DNA of 64,000 nt from Terfezia claveryi (GCA_015179025.1 WHUX01000010.1:186001-250000), one strand, 5' to 3'; shown: positions 12,511 through 25,978, numbered from the stretch's first letter. A program made the numbers and translations. The notes: generated from the letters alone by a model not told the origin.

Positions 12511-14387
12511 CTACTCCCTTACATCAATCGTCTTTTTCCACTCCTCCACAAGTCCAAGATAGTCTTTCGTTCCATAGGGCTGGAAACACTCCTTTAACAT
12601 ACCTCCTTTCCTCCTCCCGTTCAAGCCGACATCTGCGAGCAAGAGATCGACATAAGGGATCGAATCAAACACAAAGTCAGGCCACAAAGATCCGCTTCCT
12701 CCGGGGCACCTCCACTTTCCGAACCTTGCATGCAATATAGCCTCCCTCTTAACTTTTGCTTCATCATCGAGGTTCAGCTTCAATTTCTGTCCAAAGTATG
12801 CCGCCAACCATAGCGCTTGACTCTGTGCTATCAAAGCAGTACATATGCTCTGTAGTGAACCCGCAAAGGCGATGCTACGGTCGTTGATGAAGGCAGGGGG
12901 GACCATGAAGCGGTATAACACGTAGGGGCGATTGAGCTCCTTTGACCCATTAATGTCACGCAGAGGTTTGGATGCGGGATTGAGCTTTGGTTGATCCTTG
13001 AGCCTAGGGAAACGGGTTAAGATCTCCTTGTCTATTTCGTCCATCAAGTCGTTGTCGGAGTCAGCATGATGCGGTATTCCAACTGTGGACGCATCAATAG
13101 GTTCTCCGTTCTCTGAGAGGAATTTGACGGAAGGTATAAATTGGAACCCAGTGGCGCAAAGAAGGGCATCGACGGTGATTATGGAATCGCCTTCTTTGGT
13201 TGATGTCAGGTGAATCGACTTCTCAGACAATTTTGAGATATCCGCCACGTGCACAGTGATTTTGCCCTCCTTTACGAAGTCAAAAAAATTGCTTGGGTAG
13301 TTCAGGATACTCAGACCAGTGGCTACCCAGAATGCGTCAACCCATGGTTTCAACTTTGCTGTTTCGGGATGCTTATCATATTCGTTCGATGTGATAACGT
13401 CATTTCCTAGGACCCCCCAGAATCCATTCACCAACTTTCGGCCAGCTGCTGTGCCATGAAGCAAGCCCCTTATGCCTCCAAATCCATCAGCATCCCCCCA
13501 TACACAGGGGCTCAACCATGTCAAGAAGCGGGTAGCAATAAGCTTCTCGAGCCACTTTTTGAGTGGGGTGACATAAGGGGGAGCCATCCAGCATGGCCCA
13601 CGACCAGACTCCCTAATAATCATGTCCACATGAATACCTTTTGAGGCAAATGTGTATGCGGCATCCCATGCGGATTTGGTGCCACCAAAGACAGCAACAT
13701 TCTTTGAGTTGGCGAAGAGTTTCTCCGAGTGCTGAAGTAGGTGCGAACAGTGAATTATGTCCATGCTCGAGTCCGCTGCGCCGACAAACTTAGGCAGAAA
13801 TGGGGTGGAGTGGAGGCCTGTGGCCATAACTAGCCTTCGCGTCCTCAGTGTGTAACTTGCATCACCTCGTTGAATCGCTAGAAGCCAGCCCCTCTCTTCA
13901 TCCTTATCTGAGCTGATCTTCGTAGCGGTTTCGAGTTTTTCCCCAAACCGACATTTGTCATAGATGCCGAAGGTCTGAGCGAACGTCTTGAGGTATGAAT
14001 GCACAACATCACCGGGGATGTGTTCGCCGGGCTTTACACCAAAGGAGTTTTCGCCGCTCATGGGGAAGTCCGAGTACTCATATGTACCAAGCATATTGTT
14101 GGTTTTGAGCCCCGGGTATAGGTGATGCTTTGCCCAAACACCGCCTATGGTAGGAGATATGTCCAGGATGACGATATTGGCAGATGGATTGACATCTCGA
14201 TAGGTTTTGGCTGTCATAAGGCCATACCACCCTGAATCACGAAGAAACTGTTAGCGTTTCGTGATAGAATGTCATGAGAATCCTCAGACCTCGTTATAAA
14301 ATGAGGAGGAATCAGAATAGCAGAACATAATATTTGGAACTTACCAGCGCCAACAACTACTAGATCCACCTTGCTGTCTTCCATCAT
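12511..14387 (-). CDS. Flavin-containing monooxygenase-like protein
   Basis: There are two exons. Exon 1, 14387-14345, starts ATG ATG. The intron is 14344-14232 (GTAAGT to CAG), and exon 2 is 14231-12511. Joined, they encode 587 residues. The splice restores the FAD-binding Rossmann motif GAGWYG near residue 13, which neither exon carries alone. A second nucleotide-binding segment (VAVFGGTKSAWDAA), a degenerate FVG...H monooxygenase signature just before it, and the ATGF motif (LCATGFQF) support an FAD- and NADPH-dependent class B monooxygenase. Such enzymes oxygenate soft nucleophiles or carry out Baeyer-Villiger reactions in secondary metabolism and detoxification. The substrate cannot be told. 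No biosynthetic cluster partner is adjacent, and the gene stands alone in repeat-rich DNA. Length is usual for the fungal family. Confidence 0.9.
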
Positions 14388-17225
14388 CTTTTATTAATTT
14401 CCGATGAATATATCCAAAAGAACAAAGCTCACAGAGATTGACGACTGAATCAACGTCAATTGACGCGTATGGAAATTTGAGAAACAGAGGTATTTACTAC
14501 AAAGGTTTGGACTCATATTTACCTTCATACATACCCAGGGACCAAGCTTTCCACATACCCCTTAATTAATGACCTCCCTTGAGTGATAATCTCGGTGTAC
14601 AATGGCCCTAACGCATGTAGGTACATAGTTTCTCAGTTGCCGAGTGGAGGAACAGATTCAAACCGCTTCGATGTAGGTAATGTCAATCACGTTGCGAAAC
14701 GGCAATGGACAGGGGATGTGCAAGGGACCCCGGAAGCAACCATAACAAGGGCGACGTTTTGAACTTTGTCTGGGGGAATTTAAAAAACTTAAAAAACTGT
14801 CAGCTCTACCATACCTACCTACTTGGTACTGCGATGAATTGTTGCACGCTGCATGCACCTGGCCTGAATTGTATGGCCATAACTCAATTGAGAGCAGGTG
14901 TGCAGAGTGCAATAATTCATCGCTGTATCGAGTAAAACCTCAACTGGTACGGAGTATTCACCGGCTCATATCGCCTTGTCCTCCCATAACCCTGTCTGCC
15001 GGAGCCGGACATAGAATACAACCCCTAGGCAAAAAAGTTAGGTAGAGAACTGCGAAAACACAGCCAAAATAGCCATCTACTGTAGAGGCCGGTAGAACTA
15101 TCTTGGTTGGAAAAGGCAACCGTGCTAGGTAGGTAGTACCGGTACCTCTGTTTTATGCGTTTATCTAACTCTGAATGGCACAATAATTGGTCTGCGACAG
15201 CCATAAATTGGTCGGAGCTGCGCGTTGCCTCCGGTGAACTCTACATTAGTAGGTAGTAAGCTTCAGATTCCTTCGGACAATATTAATGAATATTACAAGA
15301 TCCCTGTTCATCCCATGTTCCTATAGGCACAATCCGCTTACAAGAACGATCGTGGAACAAAAGTCTTTTCCTCTTTCCCTTTGCGGCTTGCGCCAAGCCA
15401 CCCCAACCTTAGCTCCATATTGTCTCAGCAGCCCTATGTACCGGCACTGTCGTTTCGTCATGTTGATCTTACAAATGTGCTAAACCAACTAGACATCAGT
15501 ATCGCAATTCTTGTTACGAATCTCGGTAGACTGGGCCCTGTGGAAAAGAGGTCTAACAAGAGCGGGATTATTGAAGCTGCGCCTTGAATAGAGATACAGG
15601 ACTCAGCAAGAGAAACGAAAAATGCTCTAACCTGGGTAGCGAAAGGCACATCTCAGGGATCTCGTTAATATACATCAACTCTATTAGAGTGGCTTCCAGA
15701 AGTAATGCCTTCAGGCTAGGCATTTGAGACCCTTTCGCACAATTTTTGTAGAGGTGGCATGTGAAGGGTGACCTGGGTGGTTCAGAAGGGAGGTACCAGG
15801 GGGGTGGCCGGGGGTATACCCCAGATCAGCATGAAAGACCTTTCGCAAGCAACTAGAATTTGTAGCTCAAGCTGTTGGTAAGGTAAGGGGTCACGGCAAA
15901 AGTAAATTCAGGATAATGCTTGAAGAACCTCCTTCGGTTTACACAATAGGAAGTTCAGCCTCGTGGAAGTGTTGCAAATACCAGATCCTATAAAACGATA
16001 GGATTACACAGGATGCCGGAATAGGCCTATGTATGCTACTTGTACAGCTTGCATTTATCAGACCTAGTTTTGAGTGGAGCAGGTATCGGAGATTACGAAT
16101 ATATTACTAGCATGATAAACAAGTGGAAATTTTTTTCCTATTAATCGTTTTGGTTCAAGCACTTTGAACCTTTTCCTTGACTACTTCCACCACTAGCTCC
16201 CATCTCCCTAGTAAGCTCTGGTGCCTTACTTGGCGGAAATACCGGGATGCATCACCAGGTAGCTTACGCTTACGTTTCAATAGGTACTGTACCTAGCAAA
16301 AAAACTTGCCATTAACTACCGAGATATTTCCGAGGGGGTAAGGACGAGGTAGTCTGGTTGCACTAGGTATCCCTTGCAGAGGAGGACGAGGCTATGTACG
16401 GAGTACTCTACCTAGGTCCGAAACCTAATGTCGGGTGAATTGAAGTCTGGTTAGAAAATTGTTGCAGTTGCAAGTCGGTGAATAGCAACGTTTGCCACCT
16501 TGGCTAACTCTCCGAGAAGCAACTCAGAAACAGTTTCCTAGGCCGGCTTCACTACAACTGGGTTATACTCTTATGTCACCGAAAGGCTTATCAGTGCAAA
16601 CCCGGGCCAACGATATGTAACTTTCCTTTGGTATCGCACAGGCACACGTGACCGCGACAAAGCAACTCTAAGTGGAGGAACCTAAGGGCCCATGAAGCCA
16701 GACCAGGGGCCATGTGGCTGCTGATCAACAAACGTCTTAGCCAAACCAAAGCCCGAACGGAGATTGCCTGATACATGCATCCAAAGTATGCAACTTTAGT
16801 TAGTGGGAGAAACAATGTTGAGTGGGTGTCTAACAAGTTGGGAATGGTCAAGTTACCCCTTTCAACAGCGATGCATCCCGATCTCAGGAGGGACGTTTTT
16901 TAGGTTTCGGAGCGCTCTAGAATAATACTTGAAATCTCATTCTCTGGTTCATATGCGCGGATACATACGACGATCTAGTCTGGCTTGACGACGATCTCTT
17001 GTGCTCAGACGGCGAAGTTCAGAATAAAGCTAGGCTCCCACCGCGGCAGATGTTTATTTTCACTACGTTATACCTCTGCATCAGTGTTATGTTGCGATAT
17101 CTCCCTCAATAACCGGTATCTCACACAAATTAAGGATACATCAACAATTTTTCATTTGCTCTCTGATTTTCAACCTCCAAGGGGTCGCATATCTCCACTT
17201 TTAGACGGAGTTACACAGTTGGACA
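14388..17225. other. Intergenic stretch with a hairpin repeat
   Basis: No supported gene. It contains the inverted repeat at 14831-14924 and a solo TAGTCTGGTTGCAC copy near 16351. ORFs such as 16591-16851 (-) lack domains. Confidence 0.5.
14831..14924. repeat. Imperfect hairpin repeat, arms of about 38 bp
   Basis: The left arm starts GCGATGAATTGTTGCAC and the right arm ends GTGCAATAATTCATCGC. The arms match over about 38 bp with a few substitutions and enclose a short loop. A small MITE is likely. Confidence 0.65.
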
Positions 17226-18837
17226 ATGGATCCATTTACGATTGAAGTATTTACACTCTGGGGTGTATCAGCAGTGGTGATTGGAGTACGGACGTATGCA
17301 AGATGGTCAATAGTTGGTATAAGGAAATTTCAAATCGATGACTATCTCATGATTGTAGCGTGTGTAAGTTCATTGCTCCTCGGTTTTCCTCGTTCACCAA
17401 GTTCAAATCGGCTAACCGACGGATATGAGAGTCTAGATGATTTACGGCCTCGAAACAGGTGCAGGTTACAGCGTTGGTGCCCGTTTTCGGGGACTGGCAA
17501 ACAACGGAATGACAGATGAACAACGAGCTACTTTAGTTCCAGGTTCGCAAGAGTGGAACTTGCGAGTTGGCGGATCAAAGATCCAACTAATTGGGTGGTC
17601 TCTCTGGAGTACTGCACTGTGGCTCTTGAAGATATGCATGGCTGTGTTTTATTCCCGCCTCACGTAAGTTATCAATTTCTCCTATGCAGGTTAACATGTA
17701 GCTGACAATTAATATGGGTACACAGAGATGGTTTGACTGTAATGAGGGACCGTGTGCGAATTGCATATGTTGCAATTGGTGTAACGTATGTCGCCGTTAT
17801 CCTGTCAGTAATGTTTGGATGCCATCCATTCCACAAAAACTGGCAAATATATCCAGACCCAGGCAGTAAGACACAGCCGCTTCAGAACTCCCCCCATGTG
17901 AATTGTACGCTAAGAAACCACCATTGGCAGATCACTGCCATCCTGCAGTTTCCCTTGTCAATGTTTACGTTCCTGTGGTTTTTAATCTTGTCACAGATCT
18001 CTATTTGATGACGATTCCGATGCCGGTGAGTTTATTTTCACGTCGATCAGTTGTACATGGATAGACGGGATTATAAAAAATATATGTATAGGTATACATT
18101 GCGCAGTGTTTACTAACGTTATTGGCCACTTACAGCTCCTCTGGCGTGCCAACCTCACCCGAAAACGTAAAGCTCTGCTGCTGTGTATGTTTAGCGGTGG
18201 TATATTTATTATGATGTGTAGTATCCTTCGTTGCTACTTGATTGTCACCGTACGTACTCCGTCTGTACCATAAATAAGTATATGGATATTGACATTCAGA
18301 GCACAGAGTCCTATCACAGGTGCCCAACAAGCCGGAAGCTGGGCGTGCCGTGAGACATTCGTCGCTGTTATCATCGGAAACGTCCCCATGATATACCCGC
18401 TCTTTTTACGAGTTATCAAGAAGGCCGGGAATACCGTCATGGCTTCCAGATTGGGCTCTAGTAAGCGTTCAGGCGTCAGTAGTGGAGCAGCTATGGAGCT
18501 CAGCGATCGCGACAAACCCTCGAAACCACTTAGGAAGAAGGTCAACCCACTTTCAATCCCTGGCTTGACTACAATTGGCCGCGGGGACAGTGAAGAACGT
18601 ATTATGGGATCCCGAATGGGTAAGGAGAATAACATAGTAGGTATCAGTGTCGTTACAGAGGTCACCTCAACATCCCATGGTCACAGCCCGACTTCAAGTG
18701 CCGATGGCAGGAATTATCAGCATAACAGTACTGCGTATGGCGCCCCTTCGTACTCGGTGGAGGTCGCCGGAGGTGATGGATACGCACAAGATGGCCATGG
18801 CCCACGATCCCCCAGACGCCCCGATGTGGCGAGGTAG
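17226..18837 (+). CDS. PTH11-like / fungal rhodopsin-domain integral membrane protein
   Basis: Six exons were resolved from splice sites and phase: 17226-17363, 17437-17663, 17726-17865, 17931-18025, 18136-18249 and 18307-18837. Together they encode 414 residues with every junction in phase. Family hallmarks appear in order. First is an N-terminal membrane helix followed by RTYARW and DDYLM, then the extracellular loop with a YGLETG-type segment. Next come the WSTALWLLKICMAVFYSRLT helix, the CxPFHKNWQIYPDPG loop, DLYLMTIPMPLLWR, and finally GSWACRETFVAVIIGNVPMIYPL. The C-terminal ~140 residues are a hydrophilic Ser/Gly-rich tail. The protein should be a seven-helix plasma-membrane protein. 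Members such as PTH11 take part in surface or host sensing, but most have no known ligand. Several introns fall in the membrane region, as usual for the family. Function beyond the family is inference. Confidence 0.92.
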
Positions 18838-19270
18838 TCGCTGTTTGTCTCTACCGTTTCTTATTAATGTATCACCAACTCACCGACCTGAGGAGCGTTG
18901 CGGTTGGATGTTGCCTTATTTGGGTTACTTTCTGGACACCGGGCGTTAAGTAGGCTAGACAATGGCTAGTCTAGTTGGCACTGATATGGCTGGTCCGCCA
19001 TTGTGCAGTTTGTTATGATTTATACCCCTATATTTTTATGTCTGTTTACGATTGATCTTTGGGAAGAATATACGAGAGTCCGAATCACTTTTTTTTTCAT
19101 TCTTATTCAGCAACCAATATTGCAGTGGTAGTTCCACCTTTCCTGTATCATACATATGTATATTCATATATTATGATCTTGCATTGTTAATAAACATCTA
19201 CTCGTCCAGCCCAGTGGTTGTGAACGTACCGCAAAATACGAATAAGTATGTACCTACCTGGAAGCTAGGT
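18838..19270. other. Spacer with one divergent TAGTCTAGTTGGCAC motif
   Basis: A solo TAGTCTAGTTGGCAC lies near 18967. There is no supported gene. Confidence 0.5.
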
Positions 19271-19389
19271 GGCAAAAAGTTTCGTACCCTGCATAAAGAT
19301 GCAATGTACATATGTTCCTGCCGTACAAAATTCTCCAATATGCAGCGTTTAGGCCTTCTTATGCAGGGGAGGGGGAACGAAACTTTTTG
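19271..19389. mobile_element. Small MITE, family with GGCAAAAAGTTT ends (copy 2)
   Basis: The element is 119 bp. It starts GGCAAAAAGTTTCGTACCC and ends GGAACGAAACTTTTTG, and both ends carry a CTGCATAA/TTATGCAG subterminal box. It is the most compact of three copies and sits 150 bp left of a larger TIR element. Confidence 0.8.
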
Positions 19390-19540
19390 TACAACGTCGA
19401 TCCATTTTGCCCTGCACATGTACCAGGCTGACGGAGAAATACACACACACACTCTTCGCAATTCCGATACGGGTACGGAGTCCTCCGTAGAATTACTAAT
19501 ATCGGCAGCGAGGAATATTCGAATGCCAATATGTATATAT

Positions 19541-20727
19541 GTTCTGGGCCGCTCGCGGGCATCGGCTGCCCGCGGGCAGCATACCCACTGTGCCGGCCGC
19601 GGGCAATTTAAATAATTACTCAATTTGGTGTATTGATAAAGTACTGATTTACTAGAAAAAAAAAAAAATTGATAATTTCCCAGCGACTGCAAAAGATTCA
19701 TTGATTTCCCAGTCGATTAGACCCCCCTCTAATATTCCAATTTGGTTCAGCTAGAGCAATATAGTCATGATCTGTTGATACTTTCATATGTTAATAAATT
19801 AAGCATTTCAGATTATTCTTAAAATATCCGCGACAACAATTAGAGTAGAAGTTTTCGCAACACCAGTAGTTATAGATGCCTGTGAACTGTGGTTTACCGA
19901 GCAGTTAGAGTATCTAAAATATCAAACTCTAAGCCCATAAGGTCAGTAGTTGGGTAAAGGTTATCAGGTTTAGCAATATCAAACTGCAAAAGTATGAGGT
20001 TTGTTGTAGCATTGTGCCATTTGATCTCCCACAACGCTGTAAAATACCATCTACCTGTTGTATAATTCTAGGTAGAACCTGCTTCATTTTGGTTTAAAAT
20101 CAAGAACTTGGAGTAGCTTAGCAATCTGCATATAAAACAGTACCTGTTATTAAGAAAGTACCGCTTTGCACCTGACCTGGATTTTATAAGTGAGGAATAG
20201 CCTGGATTTTTCTAGTATAAAAATCAATCTTGCAACAAGATGTAGACAAAAGTATTATAATTATGATTGCTCCAAATTTCACTGAATTCCACATAGCGTA
20301 TCGATATTCAACATAAGATGGTCGATATAGCTCCGGCAATAAGGCCTTGTCAATAAGAACCCCCGCGGATAAGAAACTAATTTCCAAATACCCATTGGAT
20401 AGGGTTGCGGATTTTTAGGGTAGCAGTAAACTCAGTATCCTCTTCCCTATTCCTTCATCATCAGAGATGCAGTAATGAGTTGTTAACGTCGCTAGCATGT
20501 ACTTCACCATCTGGAGGGCTTGAGGTAATATTCCCGGAATTCTCCCTTGTTCAATGTCTGCCATTTCCCACTAATCAACAGGAAGAGTATATGATGTGGA
20601 TAGGGCAGTCAAAATAACTTCTTAGGGTGTTTTTTGAGTGTCGCAGAATGTTTTGTTCGATTGAGATTTACCAAATTGAGGAATTATATTAATTGCCCGC
20701 GGCCGATGCCCGCGAGCGGCCCAGAAC
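19541..20727 (+). mobile_element. 1.19-kb TIR element, copy A (opposite orientation to copy B)
   Basis: The left end starts GTTCTGGGCCGCTCGCGGGC. The right end is the inverted form, ending GAGCGGCCCAGAAC, and both are followed inward by a GC-rich CCCGCGGGCAATT block and then CTCAATTTGGT. The AT-rich interior matches the reverse complement of 28266-29435 over essentially its whole length, with many substitutions and small indels. Internal ORFs are short (20184-20387 -, 20405-20617 +) and no DDE motif was recognised. I therefore call it a non-autonomous or decayed DNA transposon. The strand given is arbitrary. Confidence 0.85.
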
Positions 20728-21515
20728 ATATACTGTGTATTTACTGGTACTCCGTGGGCAAAAAAGTCTTGGTGAAACATCACTTGGTGCGGGGAAATTG
20801 TTGTAATGTTCTGTTTCACCTTCGATATAACAGTAGTAGCAGCAATTTTCGAAGATATGTGGACGCCATTGGTCAACCATGAAAGAATTTCCTAAATCGG
20901 ACAGCTGTGCGAGAAGATTCTCCTCGGTCTGGCGGACCCGGGGAGGTATACTTCGATGTGTAAAGAAGAATAAAACATGGACTAGGGAGAAATGCATCGT
21001 CCGCCCCGCAGTGTTCACAATACTTGTAGCTTTGTGCGGTGGTACAAATATGTGCATACACTATCGGCTAATGTTCATCAGGGTAACAAGCTTGAGGCTT
21101 TGGGGTTGAGGTGACTTCGGTGTGTGTAGGAAGCATGTTAATTATTATTCTCCAAGTCTAAGCTAACATGAATATGTCTACGCTTAAGTCTTAGTCTGGT
21201 TCTTAAGTCTGGGTCATGCAACCAGATAACCTGAGCAGTCATGCAACCAGATAACCAGACTAAACTTACCCCAGACTACTTACTCTTAACCTCTCTGGTT
21301 GGCACAAGCCTCTCGTAGAGATAGTCTGGTTGGCACCGTAGAGACTGCGAGGGGCCTCCTATGGAGGTGCCAACCAGACTACCTATGGAGGGTGTTGTGC
21401 CAACCAGACTACTGCGAGGGGTAGTGCAACCAGTACCTTATGTTAAGGTCATGTCTATGAGTGAGCCGGCCTAAGCACGTATGAATATGTATGCAGCCTA
21501 GCGAAAACTATATAT
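20728..21515. other. Spacer with a cluster of TAGTCTGGTTGGCAC motifs
   Basis: Between about 21190 and 21435 the motif or its inverse occurs at least seven times, including facing pairs such as about 21322-21337 with about 21380-21395. Two short CTCGTAGAGA/TCTACGAG inverted segments lie between them. No gene is supported. Confidence 0.65.
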
Positions 21516-22504
21516 GTTCTGGGCCGCTCGTGGGAATCTACCCACTATGCCCCTCGCGGGCAATGTATATAATTACTTGAATTTGGTACATAACGCACTT
21601 GAATTAATAACAATATACCTAACTACTAGACTTATATCAAATATATACAACTAGACTATTATTAATCCCGGCGCAGGCAGTATTGGCCAGAAGCTGGCCT
21701 GGGGAGCTGGGGGACGTGTAACAGTTGCATCTACTTCTGGGTCGATTGGGATCTCCTCCAGTTCATGCTCCGAGTTATCCTCAAGGTCAATTTGGTTATT
21801 ATCTAATAGTCCATTTGTGTTCGTTCAGCTACCTAGACCTGAGAGGTTACCACAGTCATGATCTTTGCTGGTACTTTGGTATGGCGATAAATGGAACATT
21901 TCAAAGCATTAGTAGCGACGATTTGCACAGGACTTTTTACAAGTACATGAGACTGAAACTCTGTTGTTGGAGATGCCGCCGAGCAGCATTGGCTAAGACA
22001 AGCCCATAAGATTGATTGCTGGCTGAAGGTCTTTGGTTCAATAAATGTTAAAAAAGTACACCATACCTGGTTAACAATTGATGGCATTTAGGCTGTGGTT
22101 TTGCAATAACTTTTGCCCTTAACCTTCTATTATCAGTTTTGCCTCTTGGAACAACCAGTTGAAAACCAAGCGTAGGTGTTGTAATGTATTGATATTGAGG
22201 AATAATAAATCTCACAATACCGGATCTCAGCTGGGCTTTTGAACTATGAATACGGTGCTCAAACAACCCACCCCTCAATAATATCTTTGTCAGACCACAT
22301 TAAATCTACCAAGCATATCTAATAAGTATATCACCTTACTGGGACCGCATATGAGTAATGAGTATTTTTAAATGAATATAATAAAATAATTAGTATCCCA
22401 ATCTCGCATCAAGTTTGTTATCGAGTTCAATTATTGAATTAATTTCCCGCGAGGGGCATAGTGGGATGCGTCGGGGCGGCTGATGCCCGCTAGCGGCCCT
22501 GAAC
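21516..22504. mobile_element. 0.99-kb TIR element, copy C (diverged relative of A and B)
   Basis: The ends read GTTCTGGGCCGCTCG at the left and TAGCGGCCCTGAAC at the right. Both carry the subterminal CCCGCGAGGGGCAT/CCCTCGCGGGCA block and an AATTTGGT/ATTGAATT box. The ends match those of elements A and B, but the interior does not match theirs by eye. This is typical of non-autonomous derivatives that keep only mobilisation ends. Confidence 0.7.
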
Positions 22505-23768
22505 GTATGTATATGCAGTTTCGTAGCCGACATGTGGTACAGCCTACAGGTACCTACCATGGGGTAACTGACTATATACTTTTAGTCGCTGCTGAAAGTA
22601 TGTTTATTAAACCCCAGAAAAGATAGTAATAATTTATCTCGGGGTAACTCTATTGGCATGAGACTATGCATATCGCCCGCTTAAATCGCTGCCAAGCTAT
22701 CAGCCAATAATACTACAAGAATGATATGAGGTTGGATCCCTCGCAGTAAGGAACAAATCAGACTGAGGCTTTATGTTCTTAGGTTAGAGAGACCTCACAT
22801 TTACCGTTGCAACAACATGTGAGCAGTTAAGCGATGGTGGTCGGTGATACTGTACGTAAGATGGGAAACAAGAAAAAAAGGAAGTTTTTCTGGGAGGGCT
22901 GTGAGCATGAGTTGGAAGTATCAAGCGCATTCTGTGGGACAACATGCTCTAATTTTTTTGGGAACGAAGTGCTGGGAAGAAAGAGGCTGGACTGCACTCC
23001 GTAGCCTAGTTTATATTCGTAGACTATGCATGCAGCACTCGAGCGACACCAATGTTGTTACCAGTCCAGGTAGGGAACTCCAACTAGAGTAGCCAGCATT
23101 GGAAATAACGTTTACTTCCCTCAACAGAATCGGGCTTACCTGTTTCATGGGGAATTTATTTTTCAATCATACTTAGTATTTTGTTGCCCTTTTGTATGCA
23201 TAACACCTGTAAACTTTTCACAACTAGTTTAATCACTCAACTCCGGAATCTTTGGCATACTGGCAATCAGGCAGCGGGATCCGCTCATCCGCTTACTCTG
23301 TGTAAGACTTGATCGATAGTCATGTCATCTCTTCGGTATTTACTTTGGCAAAAAAATCTGAAACCAGATTACGGATCAGGTATCTATCAGCATGTGAAAT
23401 GTGAAGGGATCGTTGCTATCTCTCTACGAGAGGCTTGTGCCAACCAGACTACTTAGTTGCTATCTAGTTTTGTTGGCGCAACTTGTCTGGGGCGCAACTG
23501 CTCTCAAATAGTCCCGAGACTATATAGCTACCTGGGCTACTTGGTTCTACTTGAGTAGCAAGTGCTAGGCTACCAACTTCAGGATATCACGATGATATAG
23601 GCATATAAGAGGATTTGGAGAGATGAACTAGTACTAGTGAAAAAAAAAATACTCATTATGGAGAACTGTAGTTATATATCAATATTGATTAGATTCTTTC
23701 TGCCAAAATCTTCAATCCATTAATTGTTTTATACCTGAATCAAAGTGATTAATATGATATCGAAGGAT
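22505..23768. other. No supported gene
   Basis: A GGCATGAGACTA half-palindrome lies near 22656 and a GTGCCAACCAGACTA motif near 23438. The ORF at 22844-23092 has no recognisable feature. Confidence 0.5.
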
Positions 23769-25050
23769 TTATGGGACAAGGCCATCCTCATAGAACTTGA
23801 TCTCTTCATCAATCTCTCTTCTACCGATCCCCTGAGCCCTACCAGTCACCCACCAACCGATAGGCGGTTGCCTAGTGCCCCGCCCTCCTCTCCATCCCAA
23901 CTTCACAGGGCCACGCTCAGCCATCCCACGGCTATTGCACCCCCAGATCAATGGAGCGACCACCAGCCCTGCAATTGCACTAACCTCTTCCGGCTTCAGC
24001 TTGACAATTTCCGAGGTTTTGAGCAACCTTTTCTGGTTCATCGCATGGGCTGTCAGTCTCTGAACATCACCCCAGTGATGCTCTCCGGTAGCGGCCAAAA
24101 AGTACCCTTCCTGGTTCCAAAGACCCGGCTCCGGCGTACCCGATGGACTCGAGAGGGCCTTGTCAAATAGGGCAGCATATAATTCTGCTAAATCTAGTAC
24201 ATGTACATTACCCCAAACGGTTTCACCCTCATTGACGGTGAATCCTTTGCCGTTCTTGACAAAATGCTTGATTAATTCCGGCATTTGGAAGCTGACAACC
24301 TTCCCTGGGCCGGTACCCTTGCCATAAATGCAAGGCGGGCAGATGATCGCCTCATACACACTCTGCGCACGGGGAGCCACTTCATTGAAAAGGACGGCTT
24401 TGTCAGCAGGACGGTGCCAGGCATCATCCGGCAATTTGTAAACGAGCTCATCGACAGCTTGCCAGTCGTTGTAGATGTGTTCTGTGATGTAAGTGCCGAA
24501 GGATTTATCATTGAGAATGGATGTACCTGATGTGTGGATGAGAAAACGATTCTTGGGAGGGGTTGTGTCGTTAGGGAGTGGTTTGGAGAGACCACGGAGA
24601 ATTGCAGGGGGTGAGGTAGTGTGATCCACATCGGCAGTGTTCACAACGATGTCTGCCTTGCTAGCTTCTTCCTCGAGAAGGTCAACACTGTCATTTTGCC
24701 CAGTTAGTATGGCTGGCCTAAGGTGCAACAAATCATGAGAACAAAGGACGTTAGCAGAGCTCACCTGTCTAAGTCGCCAATAACTGGGGTGACATTCTTG
24801 TACGCTTTGCAAAGCTTATCGGCAACATCTTGATTCCTGACGAGAGCTCGGTAGTTGAACTCGGGGTGTTTCTCAACTGCAAGAGTAGAAAGAACGGTCC
24901 CTCCAATGTAGCCAGAGGCTCCGGTGCTACAACGTCGTTAGCTCCGCAAAATACTAGAGACACCTGTATGCGGCCCCGGAGAATCGTCTCTGCACTATGG
25001 CTTGAGTAGAGCTAAGAACCAGTGACTTACATAAAAATGTTGATTGTCAT
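23769..25050 (-). CDS. NAD(P)-dependent epimerase/dehydratase-type extended SDR
   Basis: There are three exons: 25050-25031 (only 20 nt), 24926-24765 and 24717-23769. The introns are 25030-24927 (GTAAGT to TAG) and 24764-24718 (GTGAGC to TAG). The product has 376 residues. The start is fixed because splicing rebuilds a complete N-terminal nucleotide-binding strand and loop, MTINIFITGASGYIGG (TGxxGxxG-type). Later segments fit an atypical extended SDR: ADIVVNTADVDH after the fourth strand, FLIHTSGTSIL, a CPPCIYGKGTG loop, and WGNVHVLDLAELYAALFDKAL. The classical YxxxK pair is not obvious. Such cytosolic proteins act on nucleotide sugars or small carbonyl compounds, and the substrate is unknown. 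The gene is flanked by repeats on both sides. Confidence 0.88.
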
Positions 25051-25978
25051 GATAGCTGAGCGTAAGACTACTGACGTCGGATGAGGGATACTATGTAGTT
25101 AAAGTGCTGCGAGAAAGGAATTCGATCTTTACTTAAGTAGTCAAGTAAGATATATGACGAATGATAGATTTTAGGTTGACAACTCCGGTAACTTATGAGG
25201 GGTGGGCTTGGCACCGATTATTGGATGACCGTAATAGGGAACTGGTAAAATGTCACTAACTAAAATCAGGCAACACAAGATTGATTGTTCTTAGTCTGGT
25301 TGGCACAGTTGTTCTTATAGGGAATCGGTCTGAAACCTTAGATTCTTAGCGTCGTTATGGTGATCACATAAGCACGCTAAAGTAGGGTGTAGAATGCCTG
25401 TTTGACCCTCGTAGAGGGTGCTAGCGTATGAAAACAACGGTGTCGATCTTCTCGGTCTAGTCGAAAAAATCATGACATCGGAGCTCAAGATGACAGACAC
25501 AGCACTTGGGTGCTTCACGCGTGGGGGGATTCGTAAAGTGTGTGGAGTTGTGTTACGACCTCGGTGCTTGAGTGGCATCAACAAAGCGGATTTGTTGAAA
25601 GTTTCGGCAATCTCATAAGGCAAAGAGCTAGGCGTAGATGGCCGAACAGCTAACTCTTCGAATGAGGATCCGGAATAGACTTTCTCCAAGATGGCTGCTT
25701 CCATTGGACCCACCTCATGCCCCCCCAGCTCCGAGGTCAGACGAACTCAGTGGAGTAGATCTGCTGTTATCCTTATTTTGTGAGAAGGGTTACCAAGCAG
25801 TCCTCATCCTCTACTTTAGGGGCAGGTAACTTTTTGAAAAATATCCGGAATAGACTCCCTCCATTGGACCCTCCCCATAAGCTACTCCCAACTCCGAGGC
25901 CCATCGTTGTGCTCAGCAGAGCAGATTTCCCGTTTTCACAGCAGGGTGGGAAGGTGTTCGGAGAGAAAACCTTTGAAA
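25051..25978. other. No gene; diverged local duplication
   Basis: Segments at about 25666-25760 and about 25841-25925 both begin CCGGAATAGACT and share CCATTGGACC and AACTCCGAGG-like blocks, so they look like a diverged direct duplication of about 90 bp. A solo TAGTCTGGTTGGCAC lies near 25294. Confidence 0.45.

Noticed and set aside
19541..22504. Transposase gene inside the TIR elements
   Set aside because: The internal ORFs are all short (none above about 100 codons), and no DDE or helix-turn-helix motif was seen.
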